Assembly: GCF_000787715.1 (NCBI RefSeq)
Contig: NZ_BBPI01000076.1
Coordinates: 1-64,000, forward strand
Direction: 5' to 3'
Source of the DNA: Sphingomonas parapaucimobilis NBRC 15100
GTDB lineage: Bacteria > Pseudomonadota > Alphaproteobacteria > Sphingomonadales > Sphingomonadaceae
DNA length: 64,000 nucleotides
The position numbers were made by a program, and so were the translations under genes. The notes under the pieces were generated by a model, which was given only the letters and a program-made list of their open reading frames with translations, did no database searches and had not been told where the DNA came from. Shown one piece after another: positions 36,711 to 47,102 of this stretch (position 1 is the stretch's first letter; each line of letters opens with the position of its first letter).

Positions 36711-37328
36711 TCAGTTCGCCCCCGCCACCCGCTTGGCCGACAGGATCTTTACCGGCGCGGCCAGCATCTCGCCCTTGAACGGCCCCTTGGCGGGGTCGGC
36801 GGGCTGGTCGAGGATCTTGTGGATCACGTCCATCCCCTCGACCACATGGCCGAAGGCGGCATAGCCCAGATTGTCGCCCGGCTTGGACGGATCGGCGTCG
36901 AGCGAGGGCTGGTCGCCGACCATGATGGTGAAGTCGCCGCGCGCCGATCCGGGGGCCAGCCGCGCAATCGAGATGGTGCCGTCGGTATGCTTGATGCCGG
37001 TCTTCGTCGTCGGCTCATGCGCGATCGGGGGCAGGATGCGCTTGGGCTCGTTCTGGATACCGAACTGGACGAAACCGAAATCCGGCGCGACGCGGACGGT
37101 CCGGTAGAAGGTCACGCCGTCCAGCCGGTGCTGGTCGACATAGCGCAGGAAATTGGCGGTGGTGATCGGCGCATGGGTCCGGTCGAGGTCGATCACGACG
37201 GGTCCGAGGCTGGTCTGCATCGCGATGCGGACCATGACGGGTTTGGGCGCCTCGCTCGTCGTCGGTGCGGGCGGGGTCGCAGGGGCGGTCTGGGCAACGA
37301 GCAGGGCGAGGGGCAGGAGCGCGATCAT
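36711..37328 (-). CDS. Peptidyl-prolyl cis-trans isomerase, cyclophilin type, periplasmic
   Basis: 205-residue protein with an N-terminal hydrophobic leader (MIALLPLALLVAQTAPAT) and a cyclophilin domain: VVIDLDRTHAPITTANFLRYVDQHRLDGVTFYR, FTIMVGDQPSLD, and GYAAFGHVVEGMDVIHKI. It should assist folding of exported proteins. ATG at 37328 is selected; a much longer upstream frame is repeat sequence. A type A repeat lies between it and the quinone reductase gene. Confidence 0.92.
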   Translation of the reverse strand: MIALLPLALLVAQTAPATPPAPTTSEAPKPVMVRIAMQTSLGPVVIDLDRTHAPITTANFLRYVDQHRLDGVTFYRTVRVAPDFGFVQFGIQNEPKRILPPIAHEPTTKTGIKHTDGTISIARLAPGSARGDFTIMVGDQPSLDADPSKPGDNLGYAAFGHVVEGMDVIHKILDQPADPAKGPFKGEMLAAPVKILSAKRVAGAN

Positions 37329-37395
37329 CTGAGTCTCCGGGTGCGGATTTTGGCGGCAGGTTTGACGGGGTTTTGGGACGGGGTGAATCCCTTGG

Positions 37396-37472
37396 GCTTC
37401 GACTTCGCTCAGCCTGAACGGGGTTGGGGAATCAGCCGACCACCGCCGTTCCGCCTGAGCGAAGTCGAAGGC
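37396..37472. repeat. Palindromic intergenic repeat, type A
   Basis: The arms GCTTCGACTTCGCTCAGCCTGAACGG (37396-37421) and CCGTTCCGCCTGAGCGAAGTCGAAGGC (37446-37472) are near-perfect inverses. It is the same family as 23415-23492 and has the same orientation relative to its neighbours. Confidence 0.85.
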
Positions 37473-37484
37473 CACGCCATGACC

Positions 37485-38459
37485 TCACGGAATGAGAACG
37501 GTACTCCCCACGGTGTCCCCCGCCTCGATCGCGCGGTGCGCCTCCGCAACGTCGGTCAATGCGAAACTCTGGCCGATCTCCGGCGTGATCGCGCCCTTCT
37601 CCAGCATCGCGAAGACGCGCGCCATCAGGCTGCGCTTCTCCTGCGGCGTGACGGCATAGTCGAACAGCGTCGGCCGGGTCACGAACAGCGAGCCCTTCGC
37701 AGCCAGGATGCCCAGATTGACGCCGTCCACCGCTCCCGAGGCATTGCCGAAGCTGACCACCAGCCCGCGCCTTGCCGTGCTGTCCAGCGAGGCTTCCCAG
37801 GTCGCCTTGCCGACGCCGTCCAGCACGACGGGCACGCCCGCACCGCCGGTGATCTCGCGCACGCGGGCAGCGACGTCTTCCTGCCGGTTGAGGATGACGT
37901 GATCGGCACCCGCCGCGCGGGCCTTGTCCGCCTTCGCCTCGGACCCGACGGTGGCGATCACGGTCGCGCCGATCGCCTTCAGCCAACCGACTGCGAGATG
38001 CCCGACCCCGCCCGCCGCCGCATGAATCAGCACGGTCCAGCCGGGTTGCACCTTCGCGCACTCCTCGATCAGGAAGGCGGTCGTCGCGCCCTTCAGCAGG
38101 ATCGCCGCCGCCGTCCGGTCGTCGACGCTGTCCGGCAACGGCACCAGCAAATCGACCGCGACGTTGCGCGCCGTGGCATAGGCGCCGCGCGCCGGGCCGA
38201 ACACGCCGACCCGGTCGCCGACCTCAAAGTCGGTGACGCCCTCACCCACCGCCTCGACAACGCCCGCCGCTTCGGAGCCCAGCTTGCCCGGCAGCTCGAT
38301 CGGGTACAGGCCGCTGCGGTGATAGGTATCGATATAGTTCAGCCCGACCGCATGGTGGCGCATCCGCACCTCGCCTTTGGCGGGCGGGAGCAGTTGCTCG
38401 TCACGCCACTGGATGACCTCCGGCCCGCCGGTCCGGTCGATATACGCGGTCTTTTCCAT
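37485..38459 (-). CDS. NADPH:quinone oxidoreductase, zinc-independent MDR family
   Basis: 324-residue medium-chain reductase. Seen are the N-terminal GGPEVIQWRDEQLLPPAKGEV, the catalytic-domain GSEAAGVVEAVGEGVTDFEVGDRVG, and the nucleotide-binding AAAGGVGHLAVGWLKAIGATVIATVGSEAK with GxGxxA-like glycines. It lacks the zinc-binding residues of alcohol dehydrogenases. It probably detoxifies quinones or enals with NADPH. ATG at 38459 chosen. It follows tamB with 38 bp between. Confidence 0.92.
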   Translation of the reverse strand: MEKTAYIDRTGGPEVIQWRDEQLLPPAKGEVRMRHHAVGLNYIDTYHRSGLYPIELPGKLGSEAAGVVEAVGEGVTDFEVGDRVGVFGPARGAYATARNVAVDLLVPLPDSVDDRTAAAILLKGATTAFLIEECAKVQPGWTVLIHAAAGGVGHLAVGWLKAIGATVIATVGSEAKADKARAAGADHVILNRQEDVAARVREITGGAGVPVVLDGVGKATWEASLDSTARRGLVVSFGNASGAVDGVNLGILAAKGSLFVTRPTLFDYAVTPQEKRSLMARVFAMLEKGAITPEIGQSFALTDVAEAHRAIEAGDTVGSTVLIP

Positions 38460-38497
38460 GGCGCTCACTCCTGTTCTCATTCGCGCGGGGCAACGCC

Positions 38498-41400
38498 TCA
38501 ATAGTCCTTGGATATCCGCACATTCACATTCTGCCGACCCAGCGTCGAAATGCTGGAAAGCAGCGACAGCCAGCGCGTCACCTGGAACTCGATCTGGGTC
38601 GCGGAATAACCCTGCCCGTCGGTGATGATCTCGGCATAGAAGCGCCGGGTGATATATTTGCCCGCCGCGACCGAGGTGGCGCGGCCGATCTGGACGTCGG
38701 CGGGCAGCACGCGAAGCCGGTCCAGCCCCGCCGCGCGCCGCACCGCGTTGATGGGGTTCAGTCCGCCCCGGCCATCCTGGAGCGCGGCGACGGCGGCGGC
38801 CAGCTGCAACGCCTCGGGCGCGGACAGGCTGGCGATCGAGGTGCCGAAGAGCAGGCGTGACAGCAGCTCGTCATTGGGCAGCGCGGGCGTGCTGGAAAAG
38901 CCGATCTCGGGCTTCAACGCCGTGCCGGTCACGCGGATCGTCGCGCTCAGCCCCTGGACATTGGCATTGGCGGCGATGTCGAGCGCGGGGTTGGCGGGCA
39001 CCTCTCCGCCGAAGCGGATGATGCCGCGCGCCAGATCGAAATCGCGCCCCGCAAATTCATAATCGCCGCGGATCAGCGTCGCCTGGCCGGTGATGGCGGG
39101 ATTGTCGGGCGTGCCGCCGATCTTCAGGTCCGCCGACCACTCGCTGTTCAGCCCCAGGCCGGAGACGATCAGCCCGTTCGGCGCGCGGGCCTTTATCGCC
39201 AGCGTCCAGGGCTTGCGCGGAACATCGTCCTCCTCGCCGCCGCCGGGGATATTGATCTCGCGAATGTTGAGCTGGGGCACGGCGGTGGCCGCCGTCGCGC
39301 GGCCCAGCCGATAGCGGCTGCGGTTGAGCACCACATCACCCGCGATCGTGCCGCCCACCCCATCGGAGTGGAAGGTCAGCGGCCCCGTGACCGTCGCGCC
39401 GATATCGTCGCGGGCGATCATGACCGCATTGGCGGCGTTGAGCGACAGGTCCAGGCCGACACCCTTGGTGGCGGCGAAGTCGAACTGGCCGGTGCCGCTG
39501 ACCCGTCCGTCCTTGCCCGCCTGCGCGGCGAAGCGGTCGATGACGAGGCGCGATCCACCGAACCGGCCACTGGCCTGTACGTCGGTCAGGACAGTGCCGG
39601 TCGTCGCACTCTCGATCCGCGCGCCGACCGCCTTCACCGCCCCCCGGATGACGGGCTGACCCAGCGATCCCGTCACGTCCGCGCCGATCGCGACCGGGCC
39701 GGACAGGTCGAACATCTCGACCCCGGTCAGCCGCCACAGCGTATCGGCAGGCCCGGCATAGCGAAGCTGCGCGATCAGCCGCCCCCCCTGAATCCGGCTG
39801 GCCCAGTCGCCCGCGCCACCGGGCACGATGAGCGCCTGTCCACGGCCGATGATCTTGCCCCCCGACGCCATCACCGCGCGCACGCCCAGCCGGTCGGCGG
39901 ACAGCACGCCCGCCACGCCCATGTCGATCGGACGCGAGTTCAGGACCAGTCCCGCACGGGTCAGCCCACGGATGGTCAGGTCCGCCTTGCCGGTCGGCGC
40001 GCCCATCGCCTGCCGGATGGTCAGCGTGCCGGTCGCGGTGCCGCCCAGCCCTAGACCCGGATAGCCGATGTCGAGCACGGCGAGCGGCATCCGCGTCAGG
40101 CTGGCCTGGATCTCGCTCGCGTCGCGGTCGAACCGGCCAGCCAGCTTGGCCTCGCCGCCCGCAAAGCTCAACCGCGTCGGGGCGAGCGCCCAGCCGTCAC
40201 CGTCGCGGGTGACGATGGCGGGGGACAGCAGCTGCAGCGGCCGCCGGTCGAGCGTGCCCTGAGCGGTGGTCGAGAAGCGGTCGGGCGCAACCTGCGTCAC
40301 CGTCTGGATCGAAAAGGCACGGCCACGCGATCCCGAGATTCCGACCCGCACTTCGCCATTGCCGCCGCGCATCCGGGCGGTGCCGGTCAGCTGCGCGATG
40401 TTGAACGCGCCGTGCCGCAGCCCTTGCGCATTGGCCGTGCCCTCGACCGAGGCTCCGGCGGGATCGAGCAGCGCGATCAGGTCGACCCGGCCCTGACGGA
40501 CGGTCACGCCCGAAATCTGCGCCTGCCGGGCGGCCAGATGCGCCTCGATCCGCTGGACCTCGCCGACCGGGCGGAACAGCAGCTCGCCCGACAGGCCGCC
40601 GCTGCCCACGTCCATCCGTCCGGTGAAGCCGCCCGGCACGACGGTGAGCGCGCCGGTCGCGCGCGCGCCCGCGACCAGCAAGGGCTGGATCTGGATCACC
40701 GCATTCTGTCCACGCGGCAAGAGGATCGCACCGCTTGCCTGAAACGGCCCCAGCCGCGAGTCCCCGGCCGCGCGATAGGCAAAGCCCTGATCAGTCGGGT
40801 CGAGATGCGCGCGCACGTCGCGCAGGCCCATCGCCGCATTGGGCGAGGCGAGTTGCAGGTCGAGCGTCGGCTTATCGATCCGCCCGTCCAGCACCATCTG
40901 AACCGGACCATAGCGACGCTGCCGCCCGCCGCCGACGAAGCGGAAGGTGCCGTCGCGCCGCCGGATCGCCTCGCCGGTCAGCCGGATGTCGGGGCCGCTC
41001 AGCACCAGGCGGCGGAAATGGAAGACGCCGTCGGTCCCGCGCTCCAGATCGGTGGTCAGGTGCGGCAGCCCTCCCGCCAGCGAACGGAGAAAGGCGTTGT
41101 CGAGCCGCCGGACCTGCGCCTCACCGTGCCCGACGACACGCGTGCCATGGCCGTCCGGGCCGGGCACGGCGGTCAGCCGCGACTTCACGTCGACGATGCC
41201 GAGACCGGGGATCAGGTAACGCTGGAGCGCGCCGTCCAGCCCGACATCATAGCGCCCATTGGTCAGGTCGATGCGCAGGTTCAACCGCCCCGCCAGCTTG
41301 TCCGAGCGGAGCGCCAGCCCCTGCCCCAGGATCGCGCGCGGGGTGATGCGCAGGTCGCCCGCCGCGGTCAGCCGGTGGAGGATGCCCCCCGCCGCTTCCC

Positions 41401-42652
41401 CCACGCCGGTCACGCGCGTCGCGGTGAAGCGCACCGGCAGGGTCAGCGGCCAGCGGCCCTGCAACCGGCCCTTGCCCGCCGCGACCGCCTGCTCGAATCC
41501 GGTCTGGTCGAAGGCGAAACGTGTCGCCGCCAGTCGATAATCGAACGCCGCCCGGTCGAACGCGCCGTCGAGGCGCAGCGTCATCCCGATCGCCTGCCCG
41601 CTCATGTTGCGGAACAGCGCCTCGGGCCGGACCAGCTTGGCGTCGACACGCAAGCCCTCGAAACGGTTCGCACCCAGATCGACGATCCCCCGCGCCTTCA
41701 GACGCAATGCGGGCGAGCGCAGGACGAGCGCGCCGTTCAGCCGCCGTTCCGCGAAATCGGCCTGTCCGGCGACGATGACGCGTGGTGCGGTCAGCCGCTG
41801 GAGCCGCCCGCGCAGCACCAGCGACGGCGCGATCTGTCCCAACAGGGCATAGCGGCCCGCCTGGGCCGACAGGCGCAGATCGACCGCGCGCTGTCCGCCG
41901 ATCCGGCCTTTCGCCACACCGTTCCAGCGCGTCCAGCGTCCCGCCCCGGCGATGTTGAGCGAGACAGGCGCACGAACGCCCGCCGCCCGGGCCAACACGC
42001 CATCCTTCACGCCCCATGCCTCGACCGCCAGATCGAAACGGTCGTGATCGGGCCGGGCATCGAGATGCAGGCGCAGCCGGTCGCTGCCCGCCACCACGCC
42101 GTACAGCGTGACGACCGCGCGGCCGCCCTGAATGTCCGCCCGCCCCTCGACCTTCGCCGCCCGCTCGCGCCCCAGCACCCGACGCGCGAGGACCAGCCGG
42201 TCGAGCCGCAGCCGATCGATGCGGATATCGAAATCGGGCAGGATCGGGGTCTGCCGCCCCGTGCTCCGGGTATGGGGCACATGGAACAAGGTCGCCGTCG
42301 CGGCCTCGACCCGGCGGATATCGAGCGTCCCGCGCGCCCAGTTCAGGGGCCGCCAGTCGAGCCGTGCCTGCGGCACCTGCACCAGCAGCCCGTCCAGGTC
42401 ATAGACGCGCAGATCGACCAGTCGCATGTCGGAATAGAGCGACCCGTCGATCCGCCCGACCGAGAAGCGAAGCCCCGTCGGCGTGCGGATGGTCGCGATC
42501 CGGTCCGCGACCCAGCGATGCCCGATCGAGGTATCGACGATGCCCAACGCCGCCAGCACGATGCCGACCAGCGCCGCCACCGCGATGGCGATCGCGCGTC
42601 CCAAACGAAATGGCGCACGAACAGGCGGCGGAGCGTCCGTTTCCTCGGTCAA
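38498..42652 (-). CDS. tamB: Translocation and assembly module protein TamB
   Basis: 1384-residue envelope protein. An N-terminal membrane anchor (AIAIAVAALVGIVLAALGIVD, residues about 18-40) is followed by a very long beta-rich region and the C-terminal DUF490/TamB domain (ELLSRLLFGTSIASLSAPEALQLAAAVAAL, ending in NVRISKDY). It bridges the periplasm to the outer-membrane protein TamA and has been linked to autotransporter insertion and lipid transport. The start is TTG at 42652, overlapping the tamA stop as TTGA, so translation is coupled. Confidence 0.94.
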   Translation of the reverse strand: MTEETDAPPPVRAPFRLGRAIAIAVAALVGIVLAALGIVDTSIGHRWVADRIATIRTPTGLRFSVGRIDGSLYSDMRLVDLRVYDLDGLLVQVPQARLDWRPLNWARGTLDIRRVEAATATLFHVPHTRSTGRQTPILPDFDIRIDRLRLDRLVLARRVLGRERAAKVEGRADIQGGRAVVTLYGVVAGSDRLRLHLDARPDHDRFDLAVEAWGVKDGVLARAAGVRAPVSLNIAGAGRWTRWNGVAKGRIGGQRAVDLRLSAQAGRYALLGQIAPSLVLRGRLQRLTAPRVIVAGQADFAERRLNGALVLRSPALRLKARGIVDLGANRFEGLRVDAKLVRPEALFRNMSGQAIGMTLRLDGAFDRAAFDYRLAATRFAFDQTGFEQAVAAGKGRLQGRWPLTLPVRFTATRVTGVGEAAGGILHRLTAAGDLRITPRAILGQGLALRSDKLAGRLNLRIDLTNGRYDVGLDGALQRYLIPGLGIVDVKSRLTAVPGPDGHGTRVVGHGEAQVRRLDNAFLRSLAGGLPHLTTDLERGTDGVFHFRRLVLSGPDIRLTGEAIRRRDGTFRFVGGGRQRRYGPVQMVLDGRIDKPTLDLQLASPNAAMGLRDVRAHLDPTDQGFAYRAAGDSRLGPFQASGAILLPRGQNAVIQIQPLLVAGARATGALTVVPGGFTGRMDVGSGGLSGELLFRPVGEVQRIEAHLAARQAQISGVTVRQGRVDLIALLDPAGASVEGTANAQGLRHGAFNIAQLTGTARMRGGNGEVRVGISGSRGRAFSIQTVTQVAPDRFSTTAQGTLDRRPLQLLSPAIVTRDGDGWALAPTRLSFAGGEAKLAGRFDRDASEIQASLTRMPLAVLDIGYPGLGLGGTATGTLTIRQAMGAPTGKADLTIRGLTRAGLVLNSRPIDMGVAGVLSADRLGVRAVMASGGKIIGRGQALIVPGGAGDWASRIQGGRLIAQLRYAGPADTLWRLTGVEMFDLSGPVAIGADVTGSLGQPVIRGAVKAVGARIESATTGTVLTDVQASGRFGGSRLVIDRFAAQAGKDGRVSGTGQFDFAATKGVGLDLSLNAANAVMIARDDIGATVTGPLTFHSDGVGGTIAGDVVLNRSRYRLGRATAATAVPQLNIREINIPGGGEEDDVPRKPWTLAIKARAPNGLIVSGLGLNSEWSADLKIGGTPDNPAITGQATLIRGDYEFAGRDFDLARGIIRFGGEVPANPALDIAANANVQGLSATIRVTGTALKPEIGFSSTPALPNDELLSRLLFGTSIASLSAPEALQLAAAVAALQDGRGGLNPINAVRRAAGLDRLRVLPADVQIGRATSVAAGKYITRRFYAEIITDGQGYSATQIEFQVTRWLSLLSSISTLGRQNVNVRISKDY

Positions 42653-44658
42653 AACGCCTGTCCCAGCGAGACATAGACCGCGACCCGACTACTCCCCTTT
42701 TGCGGATTGAGCGGGGTGCCGACGTCGAGGCGGATCGGCCCGAAATTGGAATAATATCGCACGCCCAGCCCGGTGCCGAAGCGCAGGCCCGTCAGGCGCG
42801 GCAGCGGCGAGGTGGAGATATTCCCCGCATCCAGGAACGGCACGACGCCGAAATTCCCGAAGGTGCGGACCCGCGCCTCGATCGAGAATTCGGCCAGGCT
42901 CCGCCCGCCGATCGGGTCATTGTTCGCATCGCGCGGCCCGATCGCCTGGAAACCATAACCGCGCACAGAGGCACCGCCGCCCGCATAGAAACGCCGCGAC
43001 GGCGCGATCTGGTCGCGCGGCGCGCCCAGGATCGTGCCCAGCCGGGTCCGCGCCGCCAGCACCACCCGCTCGCCGAACGGGTGATAGAGGCTGGCGTCGA
43101 TCTGGGTCCGGGTATAGCCGAACACGCTGCCCTGCAGCGATACTTCGGGGCTGATCCGCCCGCCCAGGCGAAAGCCGCGCGTCGGGTTGAGCAGATCGTC
43201 CGAGCCGTCATAATTGAGGCTGGTCGGCAGCGCGCCGATGAAGAAGGTCCGCCGGCGCGGCTGGCCCGTACTCTCGATCACGTCGCGCTCGTCGGAGGTC
43301 AGCAGTTCGCCGCCCAGCGACCAGGTCCAGGCCTTCTGGAAAAAGATGTTCGTCTGGCGCTCCAGCCCGGCCGACAGGGACAGCGTCTTGGCCTCATAGG
43401 CGTCGCGCAGGATGTGCGCGGCCGAAAATTGCGCGGTCAGCACCCGGTCGCGACCCTGGAAGTTGTTGCGCCGGAATACCACCGCGCCCAGCTGTTCGCG
43501 GGTGCCGAGAACGCTGCGCAGGGTCAGCGCGCCCTCCGGCGGGAAGAAGTTGCGGTCGGTCCAGTTTACCGTCGCACTCGCGCCTTCGCCGGTGCCGTAA
43601 CCCAGCTCGCCCGCGATGGTGTGCGGCGGCGCAGGCTCCAGGGCGACCGCGACGTTCACCGTCTCGGGCGTGTCGCCGGGCACCGGCTTCACGTCGACCG
43701 ATGACACCAGCCCGGTCTGCACCAGCGCCCGGCGCAGATCGTCCAGCCCGGCGGAGTCATAGGGCTGGCCAGGCGAGAAGCGGGCAATCTCCTGAACATG
43801 TTTGGCGTCGAACAGCCTGTCGTTGGCCATGACGATCCGGCCATAGCGGCGGGACGAGCCGGGATCGACCGACAGGTCCAGCGTCGCGGTGCGCGCGGCG
43901 CGGTCCACCACGATCTGTGGGTCGCCGACCTTGGCGAAGGGGAAGCCCTCCTCGCCCACCACGGTCTTCAGCCGCGCCTCGCCAGCGACGATGCTGTCGG
44001 CGTTGACCGGATCGCCCGGCTTGATCCCGAACGCCTTTTCCAACGGCGCGGCCTTGTCGCCTGCCGCCTTCACCCCATCAAGCGTCACGCCCGCAAAGCG
44101 ATAGAGATTGCCCGGCACGGCCTCCAGCAGGACGGTCGGCTCGTTGCCCGGCTCGATCCGGCTTGTCACCTGCGCGTCGTAATAGCCCGCCCCGCGCAGC
44201 AAATTGGTCAGCAGCTGGGCATCCTCGCGCGCGCGCCGGTCGAGCTGCGCGGCATTGGCGGGTTCGCCGTCATTGGCGTCCAGGGTGGAGAGCTGCTCGA
44301 AACGCTGGCGGACCAGTTCACCCGCGCCCTTGATCCCGTCGACACGCCAGCGATAGCGCCGCTCCGCCGCCGCATCGACGGTGGCGACGATGGTCGCCAT
44401 CGCGTCGCCGGGCGCGGTCGCCAGGTCGGGCCAGGCGACGCCGATCTCCGGCAAGGGCGCCAGCGGGGCCGAGGGGTCGAGCATGGTCGGATCGTCGGGC
44501 AGGTCGCTGCCCGGTATCGTTTGCGCCGTGGACGGCGGCGGGGTGGCGGGGCTCGCGACCTGCACAGCCGCAACGGCGGGCCAGCCCGCGCCGCCAAGAC
44601 CCATTGCCAAGCATATGATGGCGACCGAGCGGCGCGGCCGCCCGACGCGGACCATCAT
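42649..44658 (-). CDS. tamA: Outer membrane translocation and assembly module protein TamA
   Basis: 669-residue BamA/TamA-family (Omp85) protein. The signal peptide ends near AAVQVASP; an N-terminal POTRA region spans about residues 100-300; the beta-barrel follows, with LDIGxx-like segments such as ELGYGTGEGASATVNWTDRNFF and the C-terminal GLRFGTGLGVRYYSNFGPIRLDVG. The Omp85 barrel motif is recognisable in RFYAGGGASVRGYGFQAIGPRD. ATG pair at 44658/44655; first gene of tamA-tamB. Confidence 0.93.
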   Translation of the reverse strand: MMVRVGRPRRSVAIICLAMGLGGAGWPAVAAVQVASPATPPPSTAQTIPGSDLPDDPTMLDPSAPLAPLPEIGVAWPDLATAPGDAMATIVATVDAAAERRYRWRVDGIKGAGELVRQRFEQLSTLDANDGEPANAAQLDRRAREDAQLLTNLLRGAGYYDAQVTSRIEPGNEPTVLLEAVPGNLYRFAGVTLDGVKAAGDKAAPLEKAFGIKPGDPVNADSIVAGEARLKTVVGEEGFPFAKVGDPQIVVDRAARTATLDLSVDPGSSRRYGRIVMANDRLFDAKHVQEIARFSPGQPYDSAGLDDLRRALVQTGLVSSVDVKPVPGDTPETVNVAVALEPAPPHTIAGELGYGTGEGASATVNWTDRNFFPPEGALTLRSVLGTREQLGAVVFRRNNFQGRDRVLTAQFSAAHILRDAYEAKTLSLSAGLERQTNIFFQKAWTWSLGGELLTSDERDVIESTGQPRRRTFFIGALPTSLNYDGSDDLLNPTRGFRLGGRISPEVSLQGSVFGYTRTQIDASLYHPFGERVVLAARTRLGTILGAPRDQIAPSRRFYAGGGASVRGYGFQAIGPRDANNDPIGGRSLAEFSIEARVRTFGNFGVVPFLDAGNISTSPLPRLTGLRFGTGLGVRYYSNFGPIRLDVGTPLNPQKGSSRVAVYVSLGQAF

Positions 44659-45314
44659 GCGCCAATCCCTAGCCGCGCGGATGCGACAGCGACACCCCAA
44701 AGCACCATCATCTGGACAGATTTGCCGATCCGGTCGTCGCGAAGCGCTTCGCGTCTGCCGGGCACGCCGCAAATACACCTTTCACCTCATCGTCGCCCGC
44801 ATCTGCGATGGAGCACGGTATCGAGCATCGGCCGGCGAAGGTGAAACATCCGTGGTCGAGCGGCCAGGGCCTGCCCCGGCGAAGGCCGGGGTCGGACAGC
44901 GGCGGGAATCTGTGCCTTCGTCGAGGTGATGCGCCTGGCATCATCTTTTCGTCCATCCAGAAACCGTCGCTGCCATGGCATGGCATATGCCGTTATCGGG
45001 CGGATTGCGGCGATCTGGGTGCAGCCCTTGGCCTCACTCGCCCCATCGCCTCGCGGTTTTTCACCGCGACGGCATTCGGCATGGCCAAAGGCCGAGCGGC
45101 CGAAGGATCGGTCGACCATCCCGGGCCATACCATGGGCGAGCCCCCACCCTCGCTCCATCCGTTCCATCATCCTGCGTGTCGAATTCCCCGCAGCGAGGG
45201 GCCGCCCTTGCTGCGGGAAAATACCGGGCCTGATGGCGATCATCGTCTGGGCGTGGCGACATCATGCGCAGGACGCAGCCGATCGTCCGCCTCACGCCCG
45301 CCGCCGGAGCGACC
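44659..45314. other. 656-bp intergenic region without a gene
   Basis: No convincing gene or RNA. It includes a CCCCGGCGAAGGCCGGGG palindrome near 44875-44893. Open frames here are short and lack ribosome sites or family features. Confidence 0.5.
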
Positions 45315-47102
45315 TTATCCGATGGCGGCCCGCCGATAACGGTGGTCGTCCAGGCTGGCGATATTCGTCACGCTCCGTCCTCCATGATGGGCGATCGAGA
45401 AGCGCGCCATCTGCCGGGAGAGTTCGTCGGCCTCCCCCGCCAGGCTGCGGACCGCCGCCGTCGCCTCCTCGACCATGGCGGCATTTTGCTGCGTCACCAT
45501 GTCCATCTGCCCGACCGCGATATTGACCTGCTGAAGCCCGCTGCTCTGGGTTTCGGCGGAAACGGCAATGTCGTTGATCAGATGGTTGATCTCCGTGATG
45601 CGCGTCACGATGCGCGCCAGCGCCTGGCCCGTTTCGTTGACCAGGCCGACCCCCGCATCGACCTGCTCGGCGGACACCGAAATACGCGCCTTGACGTCCT
45701 TGGCCGCATCGGCCGATCGTTGCGCCAGCGCGCGAACCTCCGAGGCGACGACGGCAAAGCCCTTTCCGGCATCACCCGCCCGCGCCGCCTCGACCCCGGC
45801 GTTCAGCGCCAGCAAATTGGTCTGGAACGCGATGCCGTCGATGACCGAGATGATATCGGATATCTCGGTCGAGGCACGCTCGATCCCGTTCATCGCGGCC
45901 ACCGCATCCTCCATGATCCGGCCGGAATGCTGCACCTCGTCCTTCGCCTGGCCGACCATCTGGCGAGCCAGCCCCGCCTGCTCGGCCGTCTTGCGCACGG
46001 TGGTCGTGATCTCGGCCATCGCGGCGGCGGTTTCCTCCAGGCTGGCCGCCTGCTGCTCGGTCCGCTGCGACAGGTCGTCGGAGGCCTGCCGGATATCCGA
46101 TGCCCCCTCGATTATGCCGCCGGTCGAGGCCGAGACCTGGGCCATGGCGGCCTGCAGTGCGTCCGCCGCCCGATTGAAGTCGCGCTTGATCGCAGCGAAA
46201 GGGCCGTCGAGATCGCTATCCAGCCGGGACAGCAGGTCGCCCTCCGCCAATTTGGACAGGGCCGCCCCCACGCTGTTGACGATCAGCCTGGCCTGCGCGT
46301 TCTTGGCCTCGTCCGCCGCCAGCAATCGCCCGCGCAGATTGTCGAGCGCGGCCGCCAGCTGCCCGACCTCGTCACGCCGGTCGACATCGATCGACGTCAC
46401 GGCCATGTCTCCGCTCGCCAATGCCGTAAGGCCATGGGTGACGGCGTTCACCGGCCGGGCAATCTGCCGGACCAGCAGGACGAGGATGGCGATGGCCAGC
46501 AACAGACTGACCAGCATGCCCCCGAAAATCGCGCGGGAGATCATGACGAAGGCCGCTTCCTGCGACGCCTGCCGTTCGGCCAGCAGCAGGTTCTCGGCGG
46601 CGATCACGGCTCCCGCCTGCGCACGCAGCCGGTCCATCAGCGCCTTGCCGAGCCCCTTCGCCGCGCTGGCCCGCGCTTCCGCCTGGGTCGCGGGCGCGGT
46701 CATCAATGCGATATTGGGCTTCGCCACCTCGTCGCGCCAGCGCCTGGCCAGCGCATCGACATCGGTCAGGCGAGCCTGCTGCCCCGGATTGTCGCTGGTC
46801 AATCGGCGGGCTTCCGTCACGGCGCGGTCGAAGTCCGACGCCCCCTGGTCATAGGGCGCCAGAAAATCCCGGCGGCCGGTCAACAGATAACCGCGAAGGC
46901 CCGTCTCCTGATTGATCATCGCCTCGACGAGTTTGTTCGAGGCCATGATGACCTTGTACGTATGCTCGTTGATATTCGTCGTTTCGCGAACCTGATTCTT
47001 TTTGGCGTATATGACAAGGTTCGTCGCCAAAGTTAGCGCCAGAATAACCCCCAAACACAGGGCAAGTTTTCTTACCATTGTAAGGTTATCGAAAAAGCGC
47101 AT
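45315..47102 (-). CDS. Methyl-accepting chemotaxis protein with CHASE3-like sensor
   Basis: 595-residue transmembrane receptor. It has one N-terminal helix (LALCLGVILALTLATNLVIYA) and a second around residue 185 (GGMLVSLLLAIAILVLL). Between them is an extracytoplasmic helical domain whose NKLVEAMINQETGLRGYLLTGRRDFLAPYDQG motif is characteristic of CHASE3. HAMP segments follow, then an MCP signalling domain with FQTNLLALNAGVEAARAGDAGKGFAVVASEVRALAQRSADAAKDVK. The ligand is unknown. ATG at 47102 is chosen. Confidence 0.93.
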   Translation of the reverse strand: MRFFDNLTMVRKLALCLGVILALTLATNLVIYAKKNQVRETTNINEHTYKVIMASNKLVEAMINQETGLRGYLLTGRRDFLAPYDQGASDFDRAVTEARRLTSDNPGQQARLTDVDALARRWRDEVAKPNIALMTAPATQAEARASAAKGLGKALMDRLRAQAGAVIAAENLLLAERQASQEAAFVMISRAIFGGMLVSLLLAIAILVLLVRQIARPVNAVTHGLTALASGDMAVTSIDVDRRDEVGQLAAALDNLRGRLLAADEAKNAQARLIVNSVGAALSKLAEGDLLSRLDSDLDGPFAAIKRDFNRAADALQAAMAQVSASTGGIIEGASDIRQASDDLSQRTEQQAASLEETAAAMAEITTTVRKTAEQAGLARQMVGQAKDEVQHSGRIMEDAVAAMNGIERASTEISDIISVIDGIAFQTNLLALNAGVEAARAGDAGKGFAVVASEVRALAQRSADAAKDVKARISVSAEQVDAGVGLVNETGQALARIVTRITEINHLINDIAVSAETQSSGLQQVNIAVGQMDMVTQQNAAMVEEATAAVRSLAGEADELSRQMARFSIAHHGGRSVTNIASLDDHRYRRAAIG